Source of the DNA: Carboxylicivirga marina
GTDB lineage: Bacteria; Bacteroidota; Bacteroidia; Bacteroidales; Marinilabiliaceae
Assembly (NCBI RefSeq): GCF_016612505.1
Contig: NZ_JAENRR010000006.1
Span: 105,898-169,897, forward strand
Length of the DNA stretch: 64,000 nucleotides
Direction of reading: 5' to 3'
The notes under the pieces are model-generated. The model was not told the DNA's origin. It made no database searches and worked only from the letters and a program-made list of their open reading frames with translations. Of this stretch, positions 44,299 to 51,559 are shown one piece after another. The position numbers and the translations under genes were made by a program. Every line of letters begins with the position of its first letter. Positions within the stretch are counted from its first letter, which is position 1.

Positions 44299-44316
44299 AA
44301 TAAGGCGGGTTTTTTT
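44288..44316 (+). terminator. Attenuator terminator before pheA
   Basis: AAACCCGCCT (44288-44297) pairs perfectly with AGGCGGGTTT (44303-44312) around a 5-nt loop, and the T-run continues to 44316. It lies 20 bases before the pheA ATG. Between leader peptide and structural gene, it can only act as a premature terminator. Confidence 0.88.
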
Positions 44317-44335
44317 ATGACCATAAATTTCAACC

Positions 44336-45235
44336 ATGAACCAATCAAATAAAAAAATAGCCATACAGGGATGGCCAGGAGCAAATCACGAAATAGCTGC
44401 TAAAGCTTATTTTGAAGATGAGAATTTAGATGTCGTGCCGTGCCTTACCTTTCCTGATCTATTTGAAACCCTAAAAAACGACCGGGACTGTTACGGCATC
44501 ATTGCCATTGAAAACACCTTAGTTGGAAGCTTGTTACCAAACTACACGATGCTGAAAGATAGTGATCTGGTGATTATTGGCGAATACAAACTACGCATCA
44601 AACACCAGTTTTTGGCCTTACCCGGACAATCTATTGAAGACATCAAGGAAGTATACTCGCATCCTATGGCAATAGCTCAGTGTGAAGCTTTCTTTAAAAA
44701 CTACCCACACATAAAACTTATTGAATCAGAAGATACTGCGTTAAGTGCCAAGCGTATTGCCGACCAGCAATTAAAAGGCATAGGTGCAATTGCTTCTGAA
44801 TTAGCAGCAGAAATGTATGAATTAGAAACCTTGGCTAAGGACATTGAAACGAATAAAAAGAACTTCACTCGCTTTCTTGTCATTACCGATAAGGCGAAAA
44901 CTGAAGTGGATGAATTGTTGGAGCAAAATAAAGTCAACAAGTCGTCAATCGTTTTTTCACTTCCTCACGAAGAAGGAAGCTTATCGAAAATATTAACCAT
45001 TCTGGCGTTCTACAGTATCAACCTGACTAAAATTCAATCTTTACCAATAGTTGGACAAGAATGGGAATACCTTTTCTATGTTGATTTAACCTTTACGGAT
45101 TACAAACGCTATTTACAATCGTTGGATGCCATCAGGCCACTCACAAGCAAACTCAAATCGTTGGGTGAATACGCAAAAGGCAAGCAGTCCTACCCTGTTA
45201 ACAATATACAACTTGAATCAACACACTCACTATAG
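44336..45235 (+). CDS. pheA: Prephenate dehydratase
   Basis: This 299-residue monofunctional prephenate dehydratase has the catalytic domain at about 1-185, including AIQGWPGANHEIAAKAYF, IIAIENTLVGSLLPNY, the family VYSHPMAIAQCEAFF motif, and KKNFTRFLVI with the TRF catalytic motif (Thr near 180). The C-terminal ACT domain (about 200-290) contains SLPHEEGSLSKILTILAFYSINLTKIQSLPI, consistent with phenylalanine feedback. It makes phenylpyruvate. There is no fused chorismate mutase; that activity is on the DAHP synthase two genes downstream. Confidence 0.94.
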   Translation: MNQSNKKIAIQGWPGANHEIAAKAYFEDENLDVVPCLTFPDLFETLKNDRDCYGIIAIENTLVGSLLPNYTMLKDSDLVIIGEYKLRIKHQFLALPGQSIEDIKEVYSHPMAIAQCEAFFKNYPHIKLIESEDTALSAKRIADQQLKGIGAIASELAAEMYELETLAKDIETNKKNFTRFLVITDKAKTEVDELLEQNKVNKSSIVFSLPHEEGSLSKILTILAFYSINLTKIQSLPIVGQEWEYLFYVDLTFTDYKRYLQSLDAIRPLTSKLKSLGEYAKGKQSYPVNNIQLESTHSL

Positions 45236-45236
45236 T

Positions 45237-46409
45237 ATGCAAGCAAACAATATACAGCCAGCTAATAGAATTGGAACGGTAGAAGAATACTACTTCTCCA
45301 TTAAACTAAAGGAACTTGACAAGCTACGAAAAGAAGGTAAGCCAATTATCAACATGGGGATTGGCAATCCGGATTTACCGCCAGCACCTGAAGTTTTGGC
45401 AGAGCTGAACAAGCAAAGCTCAGCTGAAAATAACCATGGCTACCAAAGTTATGTGGGCATTCCTGAGCTTCGTGAAGCCATGACTAGTTGGTATAAAACA
45501 TACTATCAGGTTGATATAAACCCAGCCAACGAGGTATTACCACTAATGGGCTCAAAAGAAGGGATTATGCACATCACCCTGGCATTTGTTAATCCCGGCG
45601 ATGGCGTTTTGGTGCCTAATCCGGGCTACCCAACCTATGCCTCAGTAAGCAAAATTGCAGAGGCCAATCTTATTCATTACGATTTGGATGAAAATAACAA
45701 TTGGTTACCTAATCTGGATGAATTAGAAAAGCAGGATTTAAGCAAGGTTAAGTTGATGTGGATTAACTATCCCAATATGCCAACAGGAGCCAATGCTGAT
45801 AATAAGTTCTTTGAGCAAATAATTGCCTTTGGTAAAAAGCATAACATTGTAATTGTAAATGATAATCCTTACAGTTTTATCTTAAACGATTCGCAAAAAA
45901 GCATTTTGAACATTGAAGGAGCAAAAGACATTGCCATTGAACTCAATTCACTTAGTAAATCGCACAACATGGCAGGATGGCGAGTGGGCATGGCTGTTTC
46001 GAACCCTGAGTTTATTCAATACATATTACGCGTAAAAAGCAATATGGACTCTGGCATGTTTAAACCCTTACAACTCGCTACTGTTAAAGCATTAGAACTC
46101 GATAAAGACTGGTACAAAACTGTCAATGCCGAATATTTGCAGCGACGTATGTTAGTGCACGAAATAATGGATCTTCTCGAATGCGATTATGACCTTAATC
46201 AAACAGGCATGTTTGTTTGGGCGCGCATCCCTGAGCAATATAAAAACAGCGGCGAATTGTCAGATGAGATTTTATATGGATGTGATGTATTTATCACACC
46301 AGGATTCATCTTTGGCGACAAAGGAAAACAATACATCCGCATTAGCTTGTGCACCAATCAAACAGTATTACAGGAAGCAAAACAACGCATTAAAACATTA
46401 AAAAACTAA
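45237..46409 (+). CDS. Class I/II aminotransferase, likely aromatic amino acid transaminase
   Basis: This protein has 390 residues from the ATG at 45237 (MQANNIQPANR), one base after the pheA stop. The frame is open further upstream inside pheA and is not used. The PLP lysine motif is SLSKSHNMAGWRVGMA near residue 243, and GNPDLPPAPEVL is at the N-terminus. In Bacteroidota a gene of this type regularly lies between pheA and the DAHP synthase gene, where it would convert phenylpyruvate and 4-hydroxyphenylpyruvate to Phe and Tyr. An LL-diaminopimelate or alanine aminotransferase role is less likely in this context. Confidence 0.85.
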   Translation: MQANNIQPANRIGTVEEYYFSIKLKELDKLRKEGKPIINMGIGNPDLPPAPEVLAELNKQSSAENNHGYQSYVGIPELREAMTSWYKTYYQVDINPANEVLPLMGSKEGIMHITLAFVNPGDGVLVPNPGYPTYASVSKIAEANLIHYDLDENNNWLPNLDELEKQDLSKVKLMWINYPNMPTGANADNKFFEQIIAFGKKHNIVIVNDNPYSFILNDSQKSILNIEGAKDIAIELNSLSKSHNMAGWRVGMAVSNPEFIQYILRVKSNMDSGMFKPLQLATVKALELDKDWYKTVNAEYLQRRMLVHEIMDLLECDYDLNQTGMFVWARIPEQYKNSGELSDEILYGCDVFITPGFIFGDKGKQYIRISLCTNQTVLQEAKQRIKTLKN

Positions 46410-46415
46410 ATAACC

Positions 46416-47513
46416 ATGGAACATAAATTAGACTTACAACCACTTGCATTACCAGGCTTAGAACTGAAGCGTCCGATAATAATTGCCGGACCGTGTAGTG
46501 CCGAAACAGAAGAACAAACACTTGAAACTGCGCGTCAGTTAGCAGCTCAGGGTGTTAAAATATTCAGAGCCGGTATTTGGAAACCACGAACTCGTCCTGG
46601 CGCATTCGAAGGTGTTGGAACTGTTGGTTTACCTTGGCTTAAGAAAGTAAAAGAAGAAACCGGCATGTTTGTAGCCGTTGAAGTAGCAAATGCTCACCAT
46701 GTATATGAGGCGCTTAAATTCGGTGTTGATATGCTTTGGATTGGAGCACGAACTACGGCGAATCCATTTGCAGTGCAGGAAGTAGCTGATGCATTAACCG
46801 GCGTAGACAAGCCTGTATTAATCAAAAATCCGGTTAACCCTGATTTGGAACTGTGGATTGGTGCCATTGAACGTGTTAATCGTGCAGGCGTAAAAATGAT
46901 TGGTGCCATTCACCGTGGTTTTAGCACCTACGATAAAAGCCAATACCGTAATAATCCTGAGTGGCAGATTCCTATTGAGTTACGTCGCCGAATTCCTGAA
47001 TTGCCAATCATCACCGACCCTAGCCACATTGGTGGTAAGAGCGAAATGATTGCCGACCTTTCACAGGAAGCCATGGACCTTAACTTCAATGGCTTAATCA
47101 TTGAATCTCACATGTGTCCTGAAAAAGCATGGAGTGATGCCAGCCAGCAGGTAACACCTCAACATTTGGGCGAAATCAAAGAAAATCTTGTGGTTCGACG
47201 CTCAGCGATTGGTGATACACCGCGCGTAACACTTGATGAATTGCGCCAGAAGATTGACAATATTGATAAGCAGTTGCTTGAGACTTTGAAGTCGCGAATG
47301 AAAATATCGGAAGCCATTGGTAAATACAAGCACGAAAACAATATTACGATTCTTCAAACACGACGTTATGACGAAGTGATGAACAACCGTCGTCGCCAGG
47401 CTGAAGATGTTGGCCTCAGCCCTGAATTCGTTGTGAAGGTATATGAGCATATTCACGAAGAATCGATCAATCGACAAAATAAGGTGATGAATAAGGAATT
47501 GGCTAAAAAATAA
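46416..47513 (+). CDS. Bifunctional DAHP synthase (type I-beta) / chorismate mutase
   Basis: In this 365-residue fusion the N-terminal about 265 residues are a DAHP synthase related to KDO8P synthases. Visible motifs are IAGPCSAE near residue 24, FRAGIWKPRTRPGAFEG, the KNPVNPD segment near 138, and ITDPSHIGGKSE. The C-terminal about 85 residues are an AroQ-class chorismate mutase (LDELRQKIDNIDKQLLETLKSRMKISEAIGKYK-type helix with Arg and Lys ligands). It catalyses the first step of the shikimate pathway and the branch to prephenate. The gene is 6 bp after the aminotransferase gene. The fused mutase may serve as the feedback-sensing domain, as in related DAHPS-CM proteins. Confidence 0.93.
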   Translation: MEHKLDLQPLALPGLELKRPIIIAGPCSAETEEQTLETARQLAAQGVKIFRAGIWKPRTRPGAFEGVGTVGLPWLKKVKEETGMFVAVEVANAHHVYEALKFGVDMLWIGARTTANPFAVQEVADALTGVDKPVLIKNPVNPDLELWIGAIERVNRAGVKMIGAIHRGFSTYDKSQYRNNPEWQIPIELRRRIPELPIITDPSHIGGKSEMIADLSQEAMDLNFNGLIIESHMCPEKAWSDASQQVTPQHLGEIKENLVVRRSAIGDTPRVTLDELRQKIDNIDKQLLETLKSRMKISEAIGKYKHENNITILQTRRYDEVMNNRRRQAEDVGLSPEFVVKVYEHIHEESINRQNKVMNKELAKK

Positions 47514-47536
47514 GATTAGACATGAGACACTAAGAC

Positions 47537-47572
47537 CAAGGCAAAAGACGAGTGAAAAACTCTTTTGTCTTG
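47537..47572 (+). repeat. Hairpin between DAHPS-CM gene and tyrA
   Basis: CAAGGCAAAAGA (47537-47548) pairs with TCTTTTGTCTTG (47561-47572) over 12 positions with one G-U, around a 12-nt loop. No T-run follows directly. The surrounding 91-bp gap resembles degenerate intergenic AAAGACAAAAG-type repeats. Confidence 0.5.
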
Positions 47573-47604
47573 CATCTTTTGTCTTGATACTTGATACAAA
47601 AAAC

Positions 47605-48381
47605 ATGAAAATTCTAATTCTCGGAGCAGGTAAAATGGGCACTTGGTTAACCGATGCCCTATGTCTTCAGCACGAAGTTGCTATTTTCGACAAAGACATT
47701 GCCCGCCTCCGATATGTCTTTAATACGCAACGCCTCACTAAGCTTGATGAAATTACTGAGTTTGGTCCTGAGCTTCTTATAAATGCTGTGAGTTTAAAAT
47801 ACACGCTTCCGGCCTTTGAAGAAGTTGTACCCTATTTACCCAAAGAATGTATCCTATCGGATATTGCTTCGGTAAAAACGGGTCTGCAAGATTTTTACGA
47901 AAAGAGTGGCATGCGATACGTATCTACTCACCCTATGTTTGGCCCTACATTTGCCAATCTGAAGGATTTGAGTATGCATCACGCCATCATCATTACGCAA
48001 AGCGATCATTTAGGGAAAGCTTTCTTCAAAGACTTTTATGCCTCTTTGGGATTGAACATCCACGAATACAGCTTTGATGACCATGATGAAACCATTGCCT
48101 ATTCATTGTCCATACCATTCTCATCTTCATTAGTATTCGCTGCCTGTATGAAGCACCAAAAAGCACCGGGCACAACTTTTAACAAGCACATGAATATTGC
48201 AAAAGGCTTGTTATCTGAAGAAGACCATTTGTTGACGGAGATATTATTCAACCCGTTTACTTATGAGCAGGTTGAGAACATTCGCTTTCAACTGAAGCAT
48301 CTTTTGGAGCTGATTGACAAGAAAGACTCTGAAGGCATGCAAACCTTTTTAAATAAAGTGAGACAAAATATCGAAGAGTGA
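47605..48381 (+). CDS. tyrA: Prephenate dehydrogenase
   Basis: This protein has 258 residues from the ATG at 47605 (MKILILGAGKMGTWLTDAL); the earlier frame start is TTG. The NAD(P)-binding GAGKMG motif is followed by PKECILSDIASVKTGLQDFYEKSGMRYVSTHPMFGPTF-type family sequence, with the catalytic-site SxHPMFGP, and a helical dimerisation domain. It converts prephenate to 4-hydroxyphenylpyruvate. It closes the aromatic operon, which ends in a clear terminator. It has no ACT domain, so Tyr control would have to act at the operon leader or another enzyme. Confidence 0.93.
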   Translation: MKILILGAGKMGTWLTDALCLQHEVAIFDKDIARLRYVFNTQRLTKLDEITEFGPELLINAVSLKYTLPAFEEVVPYLPKECILSDIASVKTGLQDFYEKSGMRYVSTHPMFGPTFANLKDLSMHHAIIITQSDHLGKAFFKDFYASLGLNIHEYSFDDHDETIAYSLSIPFSSSLVFAACMKHQKAPGTTFNKHMNIAKGLLSEEDHLLTEILFNPFTYEQVENIRFQLKHLLELIDKKDSEGMQTFLNKVRQNIEE

Positions 48382-48403
48382 CACTAAATAATAGTGATAC
48401 TTG

Positions 48404-48439
48404 TGCCCGTTGGTCAAAAGTGATTAACGGGCATTTTTT
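48404..48439 (+). terminator. Terminator of the aromatic operon
   Basis: TGCCCGTT (48404-48411) pairs perfectly with AACGGGCA (48426-48433), followed by six T. Confidence 0.88.
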
Positions 48440-48762
48440 GTATTTATATCATTGCTACATTAAGTAGTTGTATTGATTAATAATACCGATTATTATATGA
48501 TATGAGCCTTATCTCAAACTTCGTTTGGCCAAGTCTCTTCTTTGATATATCGGCATTTACCATTGCAACCCCAAGTTTCGCTTAATGCTCAACTTGAACA
48601 ACAATTGGTATAATCTCCCAGGTGGCGGGATCGATAGCTCCCAGCCTTCATAGACATACGATCCCAGGTCAATGCAACGTATGCTCCCAGAGTACGGGAG
48701 CGAATACTCCCAAATCTAAATATATCGTCGCCTTTTACTATTTTAGCACCAGTTTTAACATT
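48440..48762. other. Gap before mnmA, partly tandem-repeat DNA
   Basis: This is a 323-base stretch. The second half holds a four-unit, 23-bp-period repeat (48616-48707). No gene or clear promoter box is seen. The open frame that runs through the repeat into mnmA is not believed to be translated. Confidence 0.5.
48616..48707. repeat. Degenerate 23-bp tandem repeat, 4 units
   Basis: Units start at 48616, 48639, 48662 and 48685, each opening with TCCCAG and ending with an ATAC/ATGC-like trinucleotide. A partial fifth unit, TCCCAAATC, starts at 48708. The units share the ends but differ in the middle. Confidence 0.75.
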
Positions 48763-49809
48763 ATGGAAAAGAAGCGGATATTACTAGGGATGAGTGGTGG
48801 CATGGACAGCTCAATGTCGGCTGTACTATTACAGCAGCAAGGTTATGAAGTTATTGGCGCTACACTTTTAACCCACACCGATGAAACAGACTCAAACATT
48901 ATTGCGGCCCATAAATTGGCCAACGAACGTCATATCAAACACCACCTGATTGATTGCCGAACGCAATTCAAAAATACGGTTATCCAGTATTTTATTGATG
49001 AATATACCAATGGACGAACGCCCAATCCATGCATTAAATGCAATGAAACCATAAAATGGAAACTTCTGTTGGAAGCTGCAGAAAAGTATCAATGTGACTA
49101 TATCGCTACCGGCCACTATGTTAGAAAGGAGCAGCTTAATGGACGTTATTACATAAAAAAAGGCATTGATCCCAATAAAGACCAATCGTACTTCTTGTGG
49201 AACCTTAATCAGACAACCATTAGCAAAGCACTGTTTCCACTAGGTGAGTTGCATAAACAAGAGGTACGCCAGCTAGCACGTGAATTAGGCTATACCGACA
49301 TTGCTGACAAAAAGGAAAGCATGGGTGTGTGTTTCTTAAGTGGTACTGATTATCGCGAATACCTTAAAGAACTATTAAATCCTAATCATCCGGCCTTCTC
49401 CTCAGGTAATGTGGTGGATGAACACAATACCATACTTGGAAAGCACGATGGTTTCCCATTTTATACCATTGGACAGCGCAGAGGCATTGAAGGCGTGGCC
49501 AAAGGTAAATGTGTGGTTAGAATTGATGCTAAAAATCAGGAACTAATCGTAGGAACACGCGAGACATTAAATACATCAAGTGTAACTCTATCCAATTATC
49601 AACTAACAGATAATACTTCACTTTGGAAAGATCAAAAAGTGTTTATCCGAATTAGAGGTCTGGATAGTGTACCTGGTTATTGGGGCACAATTAGTATTAA
49701 TAGCCAATCGTTAAGCATTGATTTTGATGAAGATGTTTGGGCTATTACTCCAGGTCAATCCATTGTTATATATGATAAAGACATCATCATTGGCGGCGGA
49801 ATAAGTTAA
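48763..49809 (+). CDS. mnmA: tRNA-specific 2-thiouridylase
   Basis: This protein has 348 residues from the ATG at 48763 (MEKKRILLGMSGGMDSS); the 47 upstream codons of the frame run through tandem repeats. The PP-loop motif SGGMDSSM (residues 11-18) binds ATP. The catalytic cysteine region NPCIKCNETIKW has Cys90, and the second cysteine lies in ESMGVCFLSG near residue 187. FYTIGQRRG is the typical central motif. It thiolates the wobble uridine of Lys, Glu and Gln tRNAs. It is somewhat shorter than enterobacterial MnmA, as is usual for one of the Bacteroidota paralogs. Confidence 0.93.
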   Translation: MEKKRILLGMSGGMDSSMSAVLLQQQGYEVIGATLLTHTDETDSNIIAAHKLANERHIKHHLIDCRTQFKNTVIQYFIDEYTNGRTPNPCIKCNETIKWKLLLEAAEKYQCDYIATGHYVRKEQLNGRYYIKKGIDPNKDQSYFLWNLNQTTISKALFPLGELHKQEVRQLARELGYTDIADKKESMGVCFLSGTDYREYLKELLNPNHPAFSSGNVVDEHNTILGKHDGFPFYTIGQRRGIEGVAKGKCVVRIDAKNQELIVGTRETLNTSSVTLSNYQLTDNTSLWKDQKVFIRIRGLDSVPGYWGTISINSQSLSIDFDEDVWAITPGQSIVIYDKDIIIGGGIS

Positions 49810-49942
49810 ACAACTAATTACAGAATATATTTAGCGCACTTAAGAGTCACTATCTTGCGATTAAAAAAAACCAGCAAAACTGCTTATCAATCACAATTCG
49901 CTAATATTGATTATATTCGTTGCTATTAAACCCCTGGGAACA

Positions 49943-50479
49943 ATGAAGAACATCAGATACATCATAGCAATTGCAGTACTAACATGCCTAGTGCAACTTA
50001 GTTTTGCTCAGAAACTTTCTGTAGGAGATACAGTTCCTGAATTCACGCAACAATCTGTTAATGGTGAAAGCTTCTCATTATCATCACTCAGAGGTCAGCT
50101 TGTACTTGTTGATTTTTGGGCATCGTGGTGCGCTCCTTGCCGCAAAGAAAATCCTCACCTGGTCGAAGCCTATCAGCAATATAAAAATGTGCGTTTTAAT
50201 AAGGCAAAAGGCTTTACCATTTTAAGTGTTTCGCTTGATATGAAAGATGATGCCTGGAAAAAAGCCATTAAAGATGACGGACTTGTGTGGCCCCACCATA
50301 CAAGTGACCTCAAAGGCTGGCGAAATGCTGTTGCCAAACAATACGGCGTGAGAAAAGTGCCTTCTAACTTTTTAATCGATGAAGAAGGTGTTATTGTCGC
50401 TGTTGACCTACGAGGCGAAGCTTTGCTGAAAAAACTTAAGAAACTACAGCGTCGGGGTTGGTATCGCTTTTGGGAATGA
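49943..50479 (+). CDS. TlpA/ResA-like periplasmic thioredoxin
   Basis: This protein has 178 residues from the ATG at 49943 (MKNIRYIIAIAVL). A signal peptide ends near SFAQ (residue 23), and the rest is a thioredoxin fold with WCAPC at residues 62-66. The family context is VDFWASWCAPCRKENPHLVEAYQQY, then VPSNFLIDEEGVIVA with the cis-proline after Val. It probably reduces or oxidises cysteines of exported proteins. The AhpC/TSA-like start (VGDTVPEFTQQSVNGESFSLSSLRG) is typical of Bacteroidota TlpA proteins. The neighbouring minus-strand cysteine-rich lipoprotein is a possible but unproven client. Confidence 0.9.
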   Translation: MKNIRYIIAIAVLTCLVQLSFAQKLSVGDTVPEFTQQSVNGESFSLSSLRGQLVLVDFWASWCAPCRKENPHLVEAYQQYKNVRFNKAKGFTILSVSLDMKDDAWKKAIKDDGLVWPHHTSDLKGWRNAVAKQYGVRKVPSNFLIDEEGVIVAVDLRGEALLKKLKKLQRRGWYRFWE

Positions 50480-50517
50480 GCTAAAGCAATCCTCCGTTGA
50501 ATTCAAGGATACATAAA

Positions 50518-50558
50518 AAAGACCTGCAAACTTGATACAAGTCAACAGGTCTTTCTTT
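50518..50558. terminator. Terminator between convergent tlpA-like and lipoprotein genes
   Basis: AAAGACCTG (50518-50526) pairs with CAGGTCTTT (50546-50554). The stem continues as ACTTG/CAAGT around an ATA loop after short unpaired bases. A-rich bases precede it and CTTTT follows, so it can work in both directions. Confidence 0.8.
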
Positions 50559-50574
50559 TATCTGATAATGTCTA

Positions 50575-50901
50575 TTAGTTACATAGAGCGGCCTGACGAG
50601 CTTCGTTGATAAGCTTACTTGTTTTAGATTTCAGCTCACTCCTCATAGACCTAATTTCAGCTTTCGAAGATTGTGGGCACATAGCAGCTAACAAATCCTC
50701 TAAACCTTTTTCCGTATCAGGATATTCTACTCCATTGTATTCATAATAACAACTTGTTTCATCTGTACAACATGTCGTTGCAGTATTCTCACATGCTTCA
50801 TATTGCTCACAAACCTCTTCTGGATCAGAAGTACAGCCTACTGATGTAGCAACAAATAATCCCACAAAAAGAAATGCCAAATAAAAAAATATCTTATTCA
50901 T
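50575..50901 (-). CDS. Small cysteine-rich lipoprotein
   Basis: This 108-residue lipoprotein has lipobox SVGCT (Cys23). The mature part has eight further cysteines in a small space: VCEQYEACENTATTCC, then ETSCYY, MCPQ, and a near-terminal AALCN. No family was recognised. The cysteines suggest disulfide bonds, fitting its position beside a periplasmic thioredoxin gene and a DsbA-fold gene. It starts 4 bp after the stop of the DsbA-like gene and is co-transcribed with it. Confidence 0.7.
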   Translation of the reverse strand: MNKIFFYLAFLFVGLFVATSVGCTSDPEEVCEQYEACENTATTCCTDETSCYYEYNGVEYPDTEKGLEDLLAAMCPQSSKAEIRSMRSELKSKTSKLINEARQAALCN

Positions 50902-50905
50902 ATCA

Positions 50906-51559
50906 TCAATAATTATCTAGTTCATAATCAAATACATTAAACAGTTCATCAACACCTTTGTATCCTTGAAGTAATTTATTATTTACTACAAATGTAGGAC
51001 TTACTTTAGTATTTAACATGTAATAGTCATTGTTATTTCTTATTACATCATCAAACATGTCATTAGTCAAGATACATTCTGCGATGTCAGAATTAACACT
51101 AATATACTCATCAATAAGTTTTTTAAACTCTTCTGAATGTACTGCTAGCGGATTAAAAATTATTACGTCATGAAATGTATCCCATACCCCAAATTGATTA
51201 AGACAAATGGCTGTTTGTAAAGCCAGCATCATATCCGGATGTTCTCCTGGTTCTATGAGCTTTATTACAAATTGAATTTTTCCACTTTTTATATACTTTT
51301 CAAGCATTTCTGAATAAGCTTCATCAAAGAACTTTCTCCCACCTACACTATAATAGTTATGAAACATTATTACCTGCAATGGTGCATTATCCTCACCAAT
51401 TATAATATCATTATAATATACTTTAGGCATACTAGATAAAACCGGCAGCACTTCTGCCTTATATCTACTTTTTAAAAAGTAAGCTCCTATTAGTAATATG
51501 ACAATCCATGATAAATTGAATACATATTGCCTTTTTCCTTTACTTAACACCGGTTTCAT
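50906..51559 (-). CDS. Membrane-anchored DsbA-fold protein lacking the CxxC motif
   Basis: This protein has 217 residues from the ATG at 51559 (MKPVLSKGKRQYVFN), overlapping the end of the AsmA-like gene by 20 bp; the ATG at 51571 is an alternative. One membrane anchor lies at residues about 15-30. The DsbA/thioredoxin_4 features are PLQVIMFHNYYSVGGRKFFDEAYSEML, a helical insertion, and the cis-Pro strand VSPTFVVNNKLLQGYKGVDEL. The position of CxxC, after the FHNYY strand, has SVGG instead. It therefore cannot do thiol exchange by the usual mechanism; it may bind cysteine-rich partners or be degenerate. Confidence 0.75.
   Translation of the reverse strand: MKPVLSKGKRQYVFNLSWIVILLIGAYFLKSRYKAEVLPVLSSMPKVYYNDIIIGEDNAPLQVIMFHNYYSVGGRKFFDEAYSEMLEKYIKSGKIQFVIKLIEPGEHPDMMLALQTAICLNQFGVWDTFHDVIIFNPLAVHSEEFKKLIDEYISVNSDIAECILTNDMFDDVIRNNNDYYMLNTKVSPTFVVNNKLLQGYKGVDELFNVFDYELDNY

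Noticed and set aside
48622..48762. N-terminal extension of MnmA
   Set aside because: The 47 extra codons are made of the 23-bp tandem repeat and do not resemble any MnmA; the ATG at 48763 gives the family start.
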